From Sediminibacillus albus (GTDB lineage Bacteria > Bacillota > Bacilli > Bacillales > Amphibacillaceae): a stretch of DNA of 64,000 nucleotides. Below the pieces are notes generated by a model. It was not told the origin of the DNA, did not search any database, and saw nothing but the letters and a program-made list of their open reading frames with translations. The position numbers and the translations under genes are program-made. The stretch covers positions 310,001-374,000 of the forward strand of contig NZ_FNFL01000001.1 of assembly GCF_900101125.1 (NCBI RefSeq), written 5' to 3'. Every line of letters starts with the position of its first letter. The stretch's first letter is position 1. Positions 1-8,298 of the stretch are shown piece after piece.

Positions 1-81
1 TTCACCATTATCTTTATGTAACCCCTTTCTAAGTCAACAGTTTAAGTACAATTAATATCCTATAATGAAATAACAAAAGAA

Positions 82-128
82 ACAAGTATTACAGTATGCC
101 CATTATATGATTCCGCTGTAATACTTGT
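82..128 (-). terminator. Terminator downstream of ynzC
   Basis: A perfect 13-bp inverted repeat (82-94 with 116-128) lies just past the ynzC stop. On the minus strand it is followed by a T-rich stretch. It closes the yneA-yneB-ynzC transcription unit. The 21-nt loop is longer than usual. Confidence 0.65.
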
Positions 129-146
129 CAAAATTGTTCTATTGTC

Positions 147-383
147 TTAATGGTTATTCTTTTCACGGTTTTTTAAATCTTTTACTTTCTGGGGAGTTAC
201 ATCTTTACCTTCCGGATCGACGACTGTCATACTCTTGAATTGGTTTTTAAAAGATTTTCTAACATTTTTCAAGTATTCTTCTCTAAGGGTTTTTTGCTCT
301 TGTTTCTCTTTAGTGGTCAATCCTTCAGCTTTTGCTTTTTTGGCAAGTGTATTAATTCTATCCAATTTATCTTTTGAAAGCAT
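147..383 (-). CDS. ynzC: DUF896 family protein YnzC
   Basis: Small soluble 78-residue protein of the DUF896/YnzC family. It is highly charged and helical, with an N-terminal LSKDKLDRINTLAKKAK-type helix followed by a TxEEQxER-like segment (residues 22-40), as in Bacillus YnzC. A clear AAAGGAG ribosome binding site precedes the ATG. In B. subtilis ynzC is the third gene of the LexA-controlled yneA-yneB-ynzC operon, and the order is the same here. A hairpin with a U-run separates it from yneB, so it may be expressed at a lower level than the upstream genes. The biochemical role of the family is not established. Confidence 0.9.
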   Translation of the reverse strand: MLSKDKLDRINTLAKKAKAEGLTTKEKQEQKTLREEYLKNVRKSFKNQFKSMTVVDPEGKDVTPQKVKDLKNREKNNH

Positions 384-424
384 AATAAACTCCTTTAACC
401 ATTATGGTATATGTTTAACTGATA

Positions 425-460
425 ATAAAAAAACAAGCCCCGAAGAACTTGTCTTTTTTT
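425..460 (-). terminator. Hairpin terminator between yneB and ynzC
   Basis: On the minus strand an 8-bp stem (433-440 with 445-452) is capped by a UUCG tetraloop closed by C-G and followed by a run of seven T. It lies directly after the yneB stop codon. It probably attenuates rather than blocks read-through to ynzC. Confidence 0.7.
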
Positions 461-465
461 ATATC

Positions 466-1149
<684 letters not shown>

Positions 1150-1179
1150 TCATCCTTTATCTGTCAGTAAACTATTTGA

Positions 1180-1272
1180 TTAACTAGTAACCATTGAATA
1201 ATACATAAACCCTAACGTCAAAAAAAATAAGGTAATATAAAAGAAATCCACTTTAGTCAACTTTTGAAACAT
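1180..1272 (-). CDS. 30-residue SOS membrane peptide at the yneA locus
   Basis: Open frame of 30 codons (ATG at 1272, TAA at 1182-1180) behind a strong GGAGGCG ribosome binding site. The peptide is a short basic N-terminus (MFQKLTK), one hydrophobic span (about residues 10-28) and a short tail. It lies directly downstream of the divergent SOS promoter and upstream of yneB, exactly where Bacillus and Listeria encode YneA, a LexA-controlled division inhibitor with one membrane span and a LysM domain. No LysM-coding sequence follows in any frame before yneB begins 36 bp later. I infer a division inhibitor reduced to its membrane anchor, or a lineage-specific micropeptide. Alternative: a leader with no function of its own. 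Confidence 0.7.
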   Translation of the reverse strand: MFQKLTKVDFFYITLFFLTLGFMYYSMVTS

Positions 1273-1294
1273 GTAAATCCGCCTCCTAAAAATA

Positions 1295-1308
1295 AGAACC
1301 TCTGTTCG
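1295..1308. promoter_or_regulatory. LexA box 1 (yneA proximal)
   Basis: AGAAC-CTCT-GTTCG matches the Bacillus SOS box (CGAAC-N4-GTTCG) at 9 of 10 fixed positions. It lies between the yneA-side -10 element and the peptide's ribosome binding site, so bound LexA would block the leaving polymerase. Confidence 0.8.
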
Positions 1309-1321
1309 TTTGTATATTTCT

Positions 1322-1349
1322 ATTATATACGAACACAGGTTCTTGTCAA
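1322..1349 (-). promoter_or_regulatory. SOS promoter of the yneA-yneB-ynzC unit
   Basis: Consensus sigma-A promoter on the minus strand: TTGACA (1344-1349), 16-bp spacer, TATAAT (1322-1327). The central LexA box sits inside the spacer. Both hexamers are perfect, so the promoter should be strong when LexA is cleaved. Confidence 0.85.
1330..1343. promoter_or_regulatory. LexA box 2 (within yneA promoter spacer)
   Basis: CGAAC-ACAG-GTTCT matches the SOS consensus at 9 of 10 fixed positions and fills the spacer of the minus-strand promoter. Confidence 0.85.
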
Positions 1350-1358
1350 TGATTTTTT

Positions 1359-1372
1359 CGAACGAATGTTTG
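1359..1372. promoter_or_regulatory. LexA box 3 (lexA proximal)
   Basis: CGAAC-GAAT-GTTTG overlaps the -35 element of the lexA promoter and gives autorepression. Three boxes in this divergent region is the same number and logic as in B. subtilis. Confidence 0.85.
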
Positions 1373-1398
1373 TATATCGATGGTAGCCATGGTATAAT
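1370..1398 (+). promoter_or_regulatory. lexA promoter
   Basis: TTGTAT (1370-1375), 17-bp spacer and TATAAT (1393-1398) precede the lexA GAGGTG ribosome binding site and ATG at 1435. Confidence 0.75.
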
Positions 1399-1434
1399 AT
1401 TCTCAATAAATACTATGTCCGAGGTGTTATATAA

Positions 1435-2058
1435 ATGACTAAGTTATCAAAAAGACAGCAAGCAATTTTGGAATATATTAAAGACCAGGTATTGGATAAA
1501 GGTTATCCACCCTCTGTAAGAGAAATCGGCGAAGCTGTTGGACTAGCTTCCAGTTCAACCGTCCATGGCCACTTATCAAGATTAGAGAAGAAAGGCTATA
1601 TCAGAAGAGATCCGACCAAACCACGCGCCATTGAAGTACTCAGTTTGGAAGAGGCAAACGATATACCGACTGGCGAAGCAACATTTGCTCCAGTTATTGG
1701 TAAAGTTACTGCCGGGATTCCAATTACTGCCGTAGAAAACATCGAAGAGTATGTGCCATTGCCAAACACTATTGCGAATCCTGATGAAAACATATTTGTT
1801 CTAGTCATCGAAGGAGAAAGTATGATGGAAGCAGGAATTCTTGATGGTGACATGGTGATCGTTAAACAGCAGCAGACGGCCCAGAACGGGGAAATTGTTG
1901 TGGCTATGACGGATGATGGAGAAGCAACGGTAAAGAGATTTTTCAAAGAAAAAGACCATATCAGATTACAGCCGGAAAACGCGACAATGGATCCGATTAT
2001 ACTGAACAATGTCTCGGTTCTGGGCAAAGTGGTTGGCTTATATCGTCATATTCAATAA
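1435..2058 (+). CDS. lexA: LexA, SOS repressor and self-cleaving protease
   Basis: Full-length 207-residue LexA. The N-terminal winged helix-turn-helix (1-65) contains the recognition segment around [20 protein letters not shown]. The cleavage site is Ala93-Gly94 in the VTAGIP motif. The S24 peptidase domain carries catalytic Ser129 (GESM) and Lys167 (ATVKRF). Activated RecA filaments stimulate autocleavage and derepress the SOS regulon. It is transcribed divergently from the yneA-like peptide and yneB, with LexA boxes in the shared region, and ends at a strong hairpin terminator. All key residues are present. Confidence 0.98.
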   Translation: MTKLSKRQQAILEYIKDQVLDKGYPPSVREIGEAVGLASSSTVHGHLSRLEKKGYIRRDPTKPRAIEVLSLEEANDIPTGEATFAPVIGKVTAGIPITAVENIEEYVPLPNTIANPDENIFVLVIEGESMMEAGILDGDMVIVKQQQTAQNGEIVVAMTDDGEATVKRFFKEKDHIRLQPENATMDPIILNNVSVLGKVVGLYRHIQ

Positions 2059-2086
2059 ACAGGGTTCTACTATATAAATAGATAAC

Positions 2087-2118
2087 AAAAAACCCAAATC
2101 AATAGATTTGGGTTTTTT
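2087..2118 (+). terminator. lexA terminator
   Basis: A 14-bp stem (2087-2100 with 2105-2118), loop AATA, runs straight into T residues. It is symmetric enough to act in both directions. Confidence 0.88.
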
Positions 2119-2163
2119 GTTTCTCTGCTTGAATATATAATTGCAAAACAAGTAGTTTTGTAG

Positions 2164-2427
2164 TTAGTTGGTTGCTTTTTGATCTTGTTCATCTGAAAGC
2201 GGGAAAACTACCAAGAAGGCGAAGTAACTGAGGAGAAAAACATTCACGAAAAACAACCAAATAGAAGAGAAGTTGTATATTTCCTGAAAATTGTTCGTAA
2301 CTGCAAAAACTAATACTGCAATCATTATAAAACCAAGATACTTAATAAAAAACACCTCCCCTTCGTAGATTTTATAATTTTTCAAAGAAAATGTCCAAAG
2401 TTTTTTTATAGTTATAAGGGTATCCAT
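2164..2427 (-). CDS. Small two-span membrane protein of unknown function
   Basis: An 87-residue protein with a G-rich ribosome binding site (GGGGGG) ahead of the ATG at 2427. The first 28 residues are polar and aromatic. Two hydrophobic spans follow, at about residues 29-45 (GFIMIAVLVFAV) and 56-76 (SIWLFFVNVFLLSYFAFLVV), then a short acidic tail. I do not recognise the family. It is a single gene convergent with lexA and divergent from the subtilase gene, in a stretch foreign to the usual lexA neighbourhood. Ribosome binding site and composition support a real gene. Confidence 0.6.
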   Translation of the reverse strand: MDTLITIKKLWTFSLKNYKIYEGEVFFIKYLGFIMIAVLVFAVTNNFQEIYNFSSIWLFFVNVFLLSYFAFLVVFPLSDEQDQKATN

Positions 2428-2577
2428 TATAATGATCCCCCCCTATCAGACATGCTTATATCGTTCTTTTCAAGAAAACCTATGCCCCAAATTTCATCTT
2501 TCAAGATAATTATTAGAGACAAGATATTAAAAAACTGATAAAGTTTATAATTATGAAAATTAAAGGAGCCTTCAAAA

Positions 2578-4497
2578 GTGAAAACCACAGTTTACAAATT
2601 TTCTTTGTTCTCATTCATCATTATTTGTACATTATTTTATAATTCTTCCGTTCCTTCTCATGCCGCAAATTCAGACCAATTACTCGTAGGTTATGAAAAT
2701 AATAAAAGCAAAGAAGCCATTATAGAAGAAAGTTCCCAAGTAGTTCATCAATTTCAAAACATTCCTGCAATGTTGGTTTTAATTCAACCCGATAAATTAG
2801 AATACCTGCATGAAAACTATGAAATTTCTTATACAGAAAATAATCTAGACCTTGAATTAACGTATGACAAAAGTAATAAATTAGAAGACCATCCTATTAA
2901 CGATACTGTCATTGAACAATGGAATATAGAAGCGATTGGCGCTCCTTCAGCATGGCAAGAAAGTTTAACAGGAGAAAATATTAAAATAGCAATAATTGAT
3001 ACAGGTATCAGCGATCATGCTGATTTGGCGATATCTGACGGAATTTCCACCGTAGATTACACGACTAGTTGGAAGGATGATAATGGTCATGGAACGCATG
3101 TAGCAGGGATAATTGGAGCTAAGCAAAACAAAATAGGTATCGTTGGGGTTGCTCCGACAGCAGACCTGTTTGCTGTAAAGGCTTTAGACAATAACGGAGA
3201 AGGCAACCTAGCTGACTTAGTTGAAGCAATAGATTGGGCAATTCAACAAGATATGGATATTATAAACCTTTCCCTGGGCACGTCTCATGATAGTCAAACA
3301 TTGAAAGAGATTATAAAGAAAGCTTATAGTTCTGGGATTTTAATAGTAGGAGCAAGCGGGAATAACGGATCAGAAAGTTCTTCAGTAAGCTATCCCGCAA
3401 AATATCCTGAGGTTATTGCTGTTTCCGCCATTAATAAAGACTTATTGATCGAATCCTTTGCATCAACTGGAACGGAGGTTGAATTGTCAGCACCTGGCAC
3501 GGAAATCACGAGTACCCATTTAAATAATCTGTATGCCAAATTTACCGGAACATCGCAAGCATCCCCTCATGTTACCGGGATGCTGGCTTTATTGAAACAA
3601 AAACATCCAAACCTTTCTAATAGAAGATTACGGGAAATCATAGCTGATAACTCACTCGATTTGGGCGAATTAGGAAGAGACTCATTTTATGGGCATGGGA
3701 TGATAAATTACTCTCAATCTGATATAAAACCTCCGGCAGAAGTATCTGGTGTAAAAGTTACGAATTATACAAGCAACTCAATTACTATCAGCTGGGATAA
3801 CCCAGATGATAAGGACTTAGCCAAAGTGAATTTGATTATTAATGAAAATGCCCAAACATCAGTAAGTAGAGTTGATAAATCTACATTTACATTTTTTGAT
3901 CTAGCACCTGATTCCCTTTATGAGATCATTATTAAATCGGTAGATAGTTCAGGAAATGAATCGGAAGGTTTTAAAATCTCCACACGAACAAAAGAAGAAA
4001 AAGTTGAAGATAATATTAGGAATAACCAAAAAGAGGTTAATCCTAAAGAAGTTATTTTAAAGGAAGAAAAACCTTTAGAAAAAAAGCGAGAAGAAAGTGA
4101 AGAAAGTGAACAAAGTAACAAGAAACCCATAAAAAATTCACAAGAAAAAGACACTAAAAAAACACCAGCCAAAGAAATAGTAAAAGATAATGTAAGAGAG
4201 TCAAAAAAGAAAGAGGAGAATTTAAAAGAAGTTTCTATTCAGGATTCTTCTTCACCAGCTAAATCCCCACCCTCTAATGGTAGGAAAGTGTCTGAAGAAA
4301 TGAATACACCTGTAAAACAAAAACAGGCATTACAAGCGGCACCTAAAGAAAACGATGCCTCAACAATAAGAGAAATTAAAGATAAATCAAAAAAAGATAA
4401 TGATATTACTACAAACTTTAAAGAAATAGTAGCTTTTTTAACTATCTTTTTAGAACTATTCGAACGCTTTATAGGGAAGTTACTTTCGTTTTCTTAA
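2578..4497 (+). CDS. Secreted S8 subtilisin-like serine protease with FnIII domain and Lys/Glu-rich tail
   Basis: A 639-residue extracellular protease starting at GTG, with GGAG nine bases upstream. A Sec signal peptide ends near residue 29 (SSVPSHA). An inhibitor-I9-like propeptide spans about 30-95. The subtilase domain (about 115-375) has the complete triad: Asp141 (AIIDTG), His171 (NGHGTHVAG) and Ser326 (TGTSQASPHVTG), with oxyanion Asn near 262 (GASGNNG). A fibronectin type III domain covers roughly 382-468. Residues 470-615 are a low-complexity Lys/Glu/Ser-rich linker. The last 22 residues form an amphipathic or hydrophobic helix (IVAFLTIFLELFERF). No LPXTG or SLH motif is present. The tail may hold the enzyme at the cell surface. 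It is monocistronic, between two small membrane-protein genes. Substrate unknown. Confidence 0.92.
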   Translation: MKTTVYKFSLFSFIIICTLFYNSSVPSHAANSDQLLVGYENNKSKEAIIEESSQVVHQFQNIPAMLVLIQPDKLEYLHENYEISYTENNLDLELTYDKSNKLEDHPINDTVIEQWNIEAIGAPSAWQESLTGENIKIAIIDTGISDHADLAISDGISTVDYTTSWKDDNGHGTHVAGIIGAKQNKIGIVGVAPTADLFAVKALDNNGEGNLADLVEAIDWAIQQDMDIINLSLGTSHDSQTLKEIIKKAYSSGILIVGASGNNGSESSSVSYPAKYPEVIAVSAINKDLLIESFASTGTEVELSAPGTEITSTHLNNLYAKFTGTSQASPHVTGMLALLKQKHPNLSNRRLREIIADNSLDLGELGRDSFYGHGMINYSQSDIKPPAEVSGVKVTNYTSNSITISWDNPDDKDLAKVNLIINENAQTSVSRVDKSTFTFFDLAPDSLYEIIIKSVDSSGNESEGFKISTRTKEEKVEDNIRNNQKEVNPKEVILKEEKPLEKKREESEESEQSNKKPIKNSQEKDTKKTPAKEIVKDNVRESKKKEENLKEVSIQDSSSPAKSPPSNGRKVSEEMNTPVKQKQALQAAPKENDASTIREIKDKSKKDNDITTNFKEIVAFLTIFLELFERFIGKLLSFS

Positions 4498-4522
4498 GAA
4501 ATTGAATTAAAATGCCATCCAT

Positions 4523-4556
4523 AAAGAATAGACGCTCATAAGAGCGTCTATTCTTT
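4523..4556. terminator. Bidirectional terminator between subtilase and holin genes
   Basis: A perfect 15-bp stem (4523-4537 with 4542-4556) with a 4-nt loop lies between two convergent genes. It overlaps the last codons of the holin-like gene. Confidence 0.88.
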
Positions 4557-4808
4557 AGTACTACCCTCTCTTTTCTTTACTAATTCAAACAATCCTGTGC
4601 CCCCCAAACCGGCCAGACCGCCTGCCCATAAACGAAGGACAAGGTCCATTTCAGTAAATGGATAAGCTGCTGCGCCAATCAATACGCCAATTAGCAGACT
4701 GATAGATGGAATAATGTTTTTCGGCATAGTGAATGTTTTTTTCACCAGCTCCACCAAAGCCGACACTATTGGCAATAGTACGGAAGCAAAAATCAATACT
4801 TGTTCCAT
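4548..4808 (-). CDS. A118-type phage holin-like membrane protein
   Basis: An 86-residue protein resembling the holin of Listeria phage A118 (Hol118 family). It has an N-terminal span (VLIFASVLLPIVSALVELV, residues 4-22), a second span (IIPSISLLIGVLIGAAAYPF, 32-51) and the family's signature WAGGLAGLGGTGLFE (about 62-76), then a charged tail. Holins make membrane holes that release endolysins. No endolysin or other phage gene is adjacent, so this is an orphan, either domesticated or a prophage remnant. It is convergent with the subtilase gene and shares its terminator. Confidence 0.82.
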   Translation of the reverse strand: MEQVLIFASVLLPIVSALVELVKKTFTMPKNIIPSISLLIGVLIGAAAYPFTEMDLVLRLWAGGLAGLGGTGLFELVKKREGSTKE

Positions 4809-4875
4809 AAGACCACCCCTTTATATCTTATTTACAACAAAGCTAAATAAGACATAAAGAATAGCTTATCGAGTG

Positions 4876-5004
4876 TCACTGATTACTCTTTTTAACAGCC
4901 TTTTTCGTTATCTCCCGGTTGTTAAAACCATTGTCGCTGAAAGCATTATTGTTGTTCCGATTGTTTTTAATCGGCCCGCCTTCCGTATCAAACTCCTTTT
5001 CACT
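4876..5004 (-). other. Asn-rich open frame without a start codon (possible gene remnant)
   Basis: Forty-odd codons open between two TGA codons on the minus strand. They encode an Asn-rich hydrophilic sequence (EFDTEGGPIKNN, AFSDNGFNNREITKKAVKK). The frame has no ATG, GTG or TTG start. The composition looks protein-like rather than random, which suggests a decayed small gene or a fragment. Nothing else is evident between the holin gene and the glnA terminator. Confidence 0.25.
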
Positions 5005-5065
5005 TCATAAGTTATTGTTTGTCCTTTGAGCTTAACAATACATCTGTTCAACCCGTTCCTCAAGA

Positions 5066-5103
5066 ACAAAAATCCCTCAGTGCCTGAGCACCAAGGGATT
5101 AAT
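5066..5103 (-). terminator. glnA terminator
   Basis: On the minus strand AATCCCT and AGGGATT enclose an inner GGTGC/GCACT hairpin and are followed by five T. It lies immediately after the glnA stop codon. Confidence 0.85.
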
Positions 5104-5107
5104 CAAT

Positions 5108-6445
5108 TTAGTAAGTTTGCAGGTATTGCTCGCGTTCCCAAGGGTGTACTTGTGTACGGAACATATCCCATTCGATTTCTTTTGCTTCAACAAAGTGTTC
5201 GAATAAATGTTCACCTAGAGCTTCTACAATAATTTCGTCTTTTTTCAATAATTCAATTGCATTATATAGTGTAGCCGGTAAATCTTGGACACCATTTTCT
5301 TCTCTTTCTTCTTTATCCATTACATAGATATTTCTATCTACGGCAGTAGGTGCCTCCATTTTATTCCTGATACCATCCAGTCCTGCTGCAAGCATTACCG
5401 ACATAGCCATGTACGGGTTTGCTGCCGGATCTACACTGCGAACCTCCACTCTTGTACTCAATCCTCTTGAAGAAGGAACACGAATTAGCGGACTTCGGTT
5501 CAATCCAGACCAGGCTACATAACATGGGGCTTCGTAACCAGGTACCAATCTCTTATAAGAGTTAATCGTAGGGTTAGTTACTGCTGTGAAATTCGTTGCG
5601 TGCTTAATAATGCCTGCAATGAATTGGTAAGCAGTTTCACTAAGTTCCAATTCTCCTTGAGAATCAAAGAAGGTGTTTTTGCCGTCTTTAAATAAAGACA
5701 TGTTTGAGTGCATTCCCGAGCCATTAACGCCAAACAATGGTTTCGGCATGAATGTTGCATGTAATCCATGCTTTCTGGCGATTGTTTTAACTACTAGTTT
5801 AAAAGTTTGAATGTCATCACAATGCTTTAGCGCATCGGAATATTTAAAGTCGATTTCATGCTGTCCAGGAGCTACCTCATGGTGGGAAGCTTCAATTTCA
5901 AATCCCATTTCTTCTAATTCAAGTACAATATCGCGGCGGCAGTTTTCACCTAAGTCGGTAGGAGCTAAATCAAAATATCCGCCTTTATCATTCAATTCCA
6001 GCGATGGTTCTCCTTTTTCGTCCAATTTGAATAAGAAGAATTCCGGTTCTGTACCGATGTTAAATGCAGTGAAACCTAACTCTTCCATCTTTTTCAGGTT
6101 TCGTTTTAAGTTATAACGAGGATCTCCTTCAAATGGAGTCCCATCTGGATTATAAATATCACAAATGAATCTAGCGACTTTACCCTTTTCAGAAGTCCAA
6201 GGGAATACAACAAAAGTATCAAGGTCTGGGTATAACTTCATATCAGACTCTTCAATACGGACAAAACCTTCAATGGACGAGCCGTCAAACATCATTTCAT
6301 TATCAAAGGCTTTTTCTAACTGACTTAGAGGAATCTCAACATTTTTAATTGTTCCCAGCATATCAGTAAACTGTAGTCGGATGAACCTTACATTTTCCTC
6401 TTTGATTTTTTTCAGGATTTCTTCTTTAGTAAATTTAGCAGCCAT
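5108..6445 (-). CDS. glnA: Glutamine synthetase, type I
   Basis: ATP-dependent ligation of ammonia to glutamate. At 445 residues it is the size of the Bacillus GSI-alpha enzyme and nearly identical in motif content. It has [10 protein letters not shown] (52-61) followed by Arg63, equivalent to the B. subtilis feedback-sensing Arg62, the ATP/metal segment [17 protein letters not shown], the flap motif [19 protein letters not shown], and the [14 protein letters not shown] active-site helix. It lacks the adenylylation loop of GSI-beta, as expected. It lies 24 bp downstream of glnR in a two-gene operon with a terminator behind it. Feedback-inhibited GlnA is the signal that activates GlnR as a repressor. 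Confidence 0.98.
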   Translation of the reverse strand: MAAKFTKEEILKKIKEENVRFIRLQFTDMLGTIKNVEIPLSQLEKAFDNEMMFDGSSIEGFVRIEESDMKLYPDLDTFVVFPWTSEKGKVARFICDIYNPDGTPFEGDPRYNLKRNLKKMEELGFTAFNIGTEPEFFLFKLDEKGEPSLELNDKGGYFDLAPTDLGENCRRDIVLELEEMGFEIEASHHEVAPGQHEIDFKYSDALKHCDDIQTFKLVVKTIARKHGLHATFMPKPLFGVNGSGMHSNMSLFKDGKNTFFDSQGELELSETAYQFIAGIIKHATNFTAVTNPTINSYKRLVPGYEAPCYVAWSGLNRSPLIRVPSSRGLSTRVEVRSVDPAANPYMAMSVMLAAGLDGIRNKMEAPTAVDRNIYVMDKEEREENGVQDLPATLYNAIELLKKDEIIVEALGEHLFEHFVEAKEIEWDMFRTQVHPWEREQYLQTY

Positions 6446-6468
6446 TTTGTTTCTCTCCTCCTATATTA

Positions 6469-6864
6469 TTAATGGAAGAATCGTGATAATTCTCCCTGGC
6501 GCAACGATGCTTTTCCCAAACGGCCAGTATTGTAAAGTTCCTTTTGCAAAAGTTTTCTTAACTCTTTTTCCGACAATTCCGGGGCTTGTTCATTTTCTTC
6601 CAGATGTTTCGTTGTCGGAAGATCTTTAATATTAAGTACTTGTTTAATACCAGCCAGGTTAATCCCTTTTTCAATCAGTTCCTTAATTTCGAGCAAACGA
6701 TCTACATCATTAAACGAAAATAATCGCTGATTACCGTTTGTACGTGCGGGATGAACCAGGTTATGTTCTTCGTAATACCGAATCTGTCTCGCAGTTAAAT
6801 CTGTTAAAGATTTTACAATACCTATGGAAAATAACGGCATGGAACGTCTATCCAGGTCACTCAT
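6469..6864 (-). CDS. glnR: GlnR, MerR-family repressor of the glutamine synthetase operon
   Basis: Nitrogen-status repressor. The N-terminal MerR winged helix includes the LFSIGIVKSLTDLTARQIRYYE motif. The C-terminal tail ends LRQGELSRFFH, the segment that in B. subtilis GlnR makes binding dependent on feedback-inhibited GlnA. I place the start at the second of two adjacent ATGs (6864), seven bases after an AAAGGGG ribosome binding site; this gives 131 residues beginning MSDLDRRSMP as in Bacillus. The open frame extends 13 codons further upstream but without homology. It is first gene of glnRA, with a GlnR/TnrA box just upstream of its promoter. Confidence 0.96.
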   Translation of the reverse strand: MSDLDRRSMPLFSIGIVKSLTDLTARQIRYYEEHNLVHPARTNGNQRLFSFNDVDRLLEIKELIEKGINLAGIKQVLNIKDLPTTKHLEENEQAPELSEKELRKLLQKELYNTGRLGKASLRQGELSRFFH

Positions 6865-6901
6865 CATATAACCCCTTTCCCGTTTGTTTTTCCATAATTC
6901 C

Positions 6902-6929
6902 ATTATACAATCGGTACATTAATTGTCAA
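6902..6929 (-). promoter_or_regulatory. glnRA promoter
   Basis: On the minus strand, TTGACA (6924-6929), 16-bp spacer and TATAAT (6902-6907): both hexamers perfect for sigma-A. Confidence 0.82.
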
Positions 6930-6933
6930 GAGA

Positions 6934-6950
6934 TGTTAGCTTTCTTCACA
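6934..6950. promoter_or_regulatory. GlnR/TnrA operator
   Basis: The 17-bp site TGTTA-N7-TCACA fits the GlnR/TnrA consensus TGTNA-N7-TNACA at every fixed position. It ends 4 bp upstream of the -35 hexamer, where it can control glnRA as in B. subtilis. Confidence 0.85.
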
Positions 6951-6999
6951 TCAAAAAATTAAAAATTCCTGTAATTTTCTGATTATAATCCCCAAATAA

Positions 7000-7026
7000 A
7001 AAGAAAAGCCGGAGCTTTTCTTTTTT
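7000..7026 (-). terminator. Terminator after ynbB
   Basis: AAGAAAAGC and GCTTTTCTT pair around a CGGA/TCCG loop, with a T-run on the minus strand downstream of the ynbB stop. Confidence 0.8.
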
Positions 7027-7037
7027 GGAGTCAGCTA

Positions 7038-8288
7038 TCAGGTGGTTGATAAATACCCTAATTCCTGAAGCTGCTTAACTGCATCTGTTACTGCTATTTT
7101 CACATGGGCATAAGTTAAACCGCCTTGGACAAAAGCTGTGTACGGCGGACGGATTGGACCATCGGCAGTAAGTTCCAGGCTTGCCCCTTGAATAAAGGTT
7201 CCTGCCGCCATGATTACTTCGCTGTCGTACCCAGGCATGGAGGATGGATAAGGCATTACGTGAGAATTGACGGGAGATGCTTTTTGAACAGCCTGGCAAA
7301 ATGCTACCATTTGCTCTGCTGTCGAAAAGTTAACCGACTGGATTAGATCTGTCCTATGCTCCTGGTAGGCGGGCGACGTGCTAAATCCAGAGCGTTCTAA
7401 ATACAAGGAAGAAAACACAGCTCCTTTAACCGCTTCCCCTACCATATGGGGAGCTAGGAATAAACCTTGAAACATCTCCTGAAGCATGCCAAGGCTAGCA
7501 CCTGTTTCTTTACCAAGACCAGGGGCTGTCAGCCGATTGGCACATAGCTCGACTAATCGTTTTGCTCCTACAATATATCCGCCAGTGCGAACAATACCGC
7601 CTCCGGGATTTTTAATCAGTGAACCGGCTATTAAGTCGGCTCCTACATGCAAAGGCTCTTTAGTTTCCACAAATTCTCCGTAACAGTTATCAACGAAAAC
7701 GATTGTCCCTGGAGCTAACTGTCTGATATATCGAATCATTTCTTCGATTTGCTTAATCGAAAAGGAGGGTCTGTCCTGATAGCCTTTTGACCTTTGAATT
7801 CCGATTACCCTGGTGTTTTCAGTGATCGAGTTCTCAATGCCCCGCCAATCGACTCCTCCCTGCTGAAGAAGCGGAACGCTATGGAAGCCGATTCCGAAAT
7901 CCTTTAAGCTGCCAAGATTATTATTATCCCCACGGCTGCCGACAACCGCTTCCAATGTATCATATGGTCTGCCAGTGATATAAAGTAACTCATCATCAGG
8001 CCGCAGCAATCCGAACAAAGCAGTAGTAATCGCATGTGTGCCGGATACGATTTGCGGGCGTACAAGCGCATCTTCCCCGCCAAATACCTCTGCGTAAACT
8101 GCTTCAAGAACTTCTCTTCCAAAGTCATCATAGCCATATCCAGTAGTTGGGTTAAAGTGACTGTCACTTACTTTGTGGTTCTGAAATGCCCGAAGTACTC
8201 TACGTTGGTTTGTTTCTGCTGTATCACTTGCCAATTTTAGTTGTAATTGAATATCTGCTTCTACTTGTTCTATCATATTCTCAGTCAT
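7038..8288 (-). CDS. ynbB: YnbB, PLP-dependent lyase of the methionine gamma-lyase/aluminium-resistance family
   Basis: Cytosolic fold-type I PLP enzyme of 416 residues. It shows FNPTTGYGYDDFGRE (46-59), the SGTHAI turn (82-87) that contacts the cofactor, VFVDNCYGEF (197-206) with the Asp that pairs with the pyridine nitrogen, and the Schiff-base Lys226 in AGSLIKNPGGG. The family is annotated from weak similarity to methionine gamma-lyase and an aluminium-resistance phenotype; the natural substrate is not settled. It follows hflX by 10 bp, matching the hflX-ynbB-glnR order of Bacillus. AGGAG lies four bases before the ATG. Confidence 0.9.
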   Translation of the reverse strand: MTENMIEQVEADIQLQLKLASDTAETNQRRVLRAFQNHKVSDSHFNPTTGYGYDDFGREVLEAVYAEVFGGEDALVRPQIVSGTHAITTALFGLLRPDDELLYITGRPYDTLEAVVGSRGDNNNLGSLKDFGIGFHSVPLLQQGGVDWRGIENSITENTRVIGIQRSKGYQDRPSFSIKQIEEMIRYIRQLAPGTIVFVDNCYGEFVETKEPLHVGADLIAGSLIKNPGGGIVRTGGYIVGAKRLVELCANRLTAPGLGKETGASLGMLQEMFQGLFLAPHMVGEAVKGAVFSSLYLERSGFSTSPAYQEHRTDLIQSVNFSTAEQMVAFCQAVQKASPVNSHVMPYPSSMPGYDSEVIMAAGTFIQGASLELTADGPIRPPYTAFVQGGLTYAHVKIAVTDAVKQLQELGYLSTT

Positions 8289-8298
8289 TGTTCTCCTG

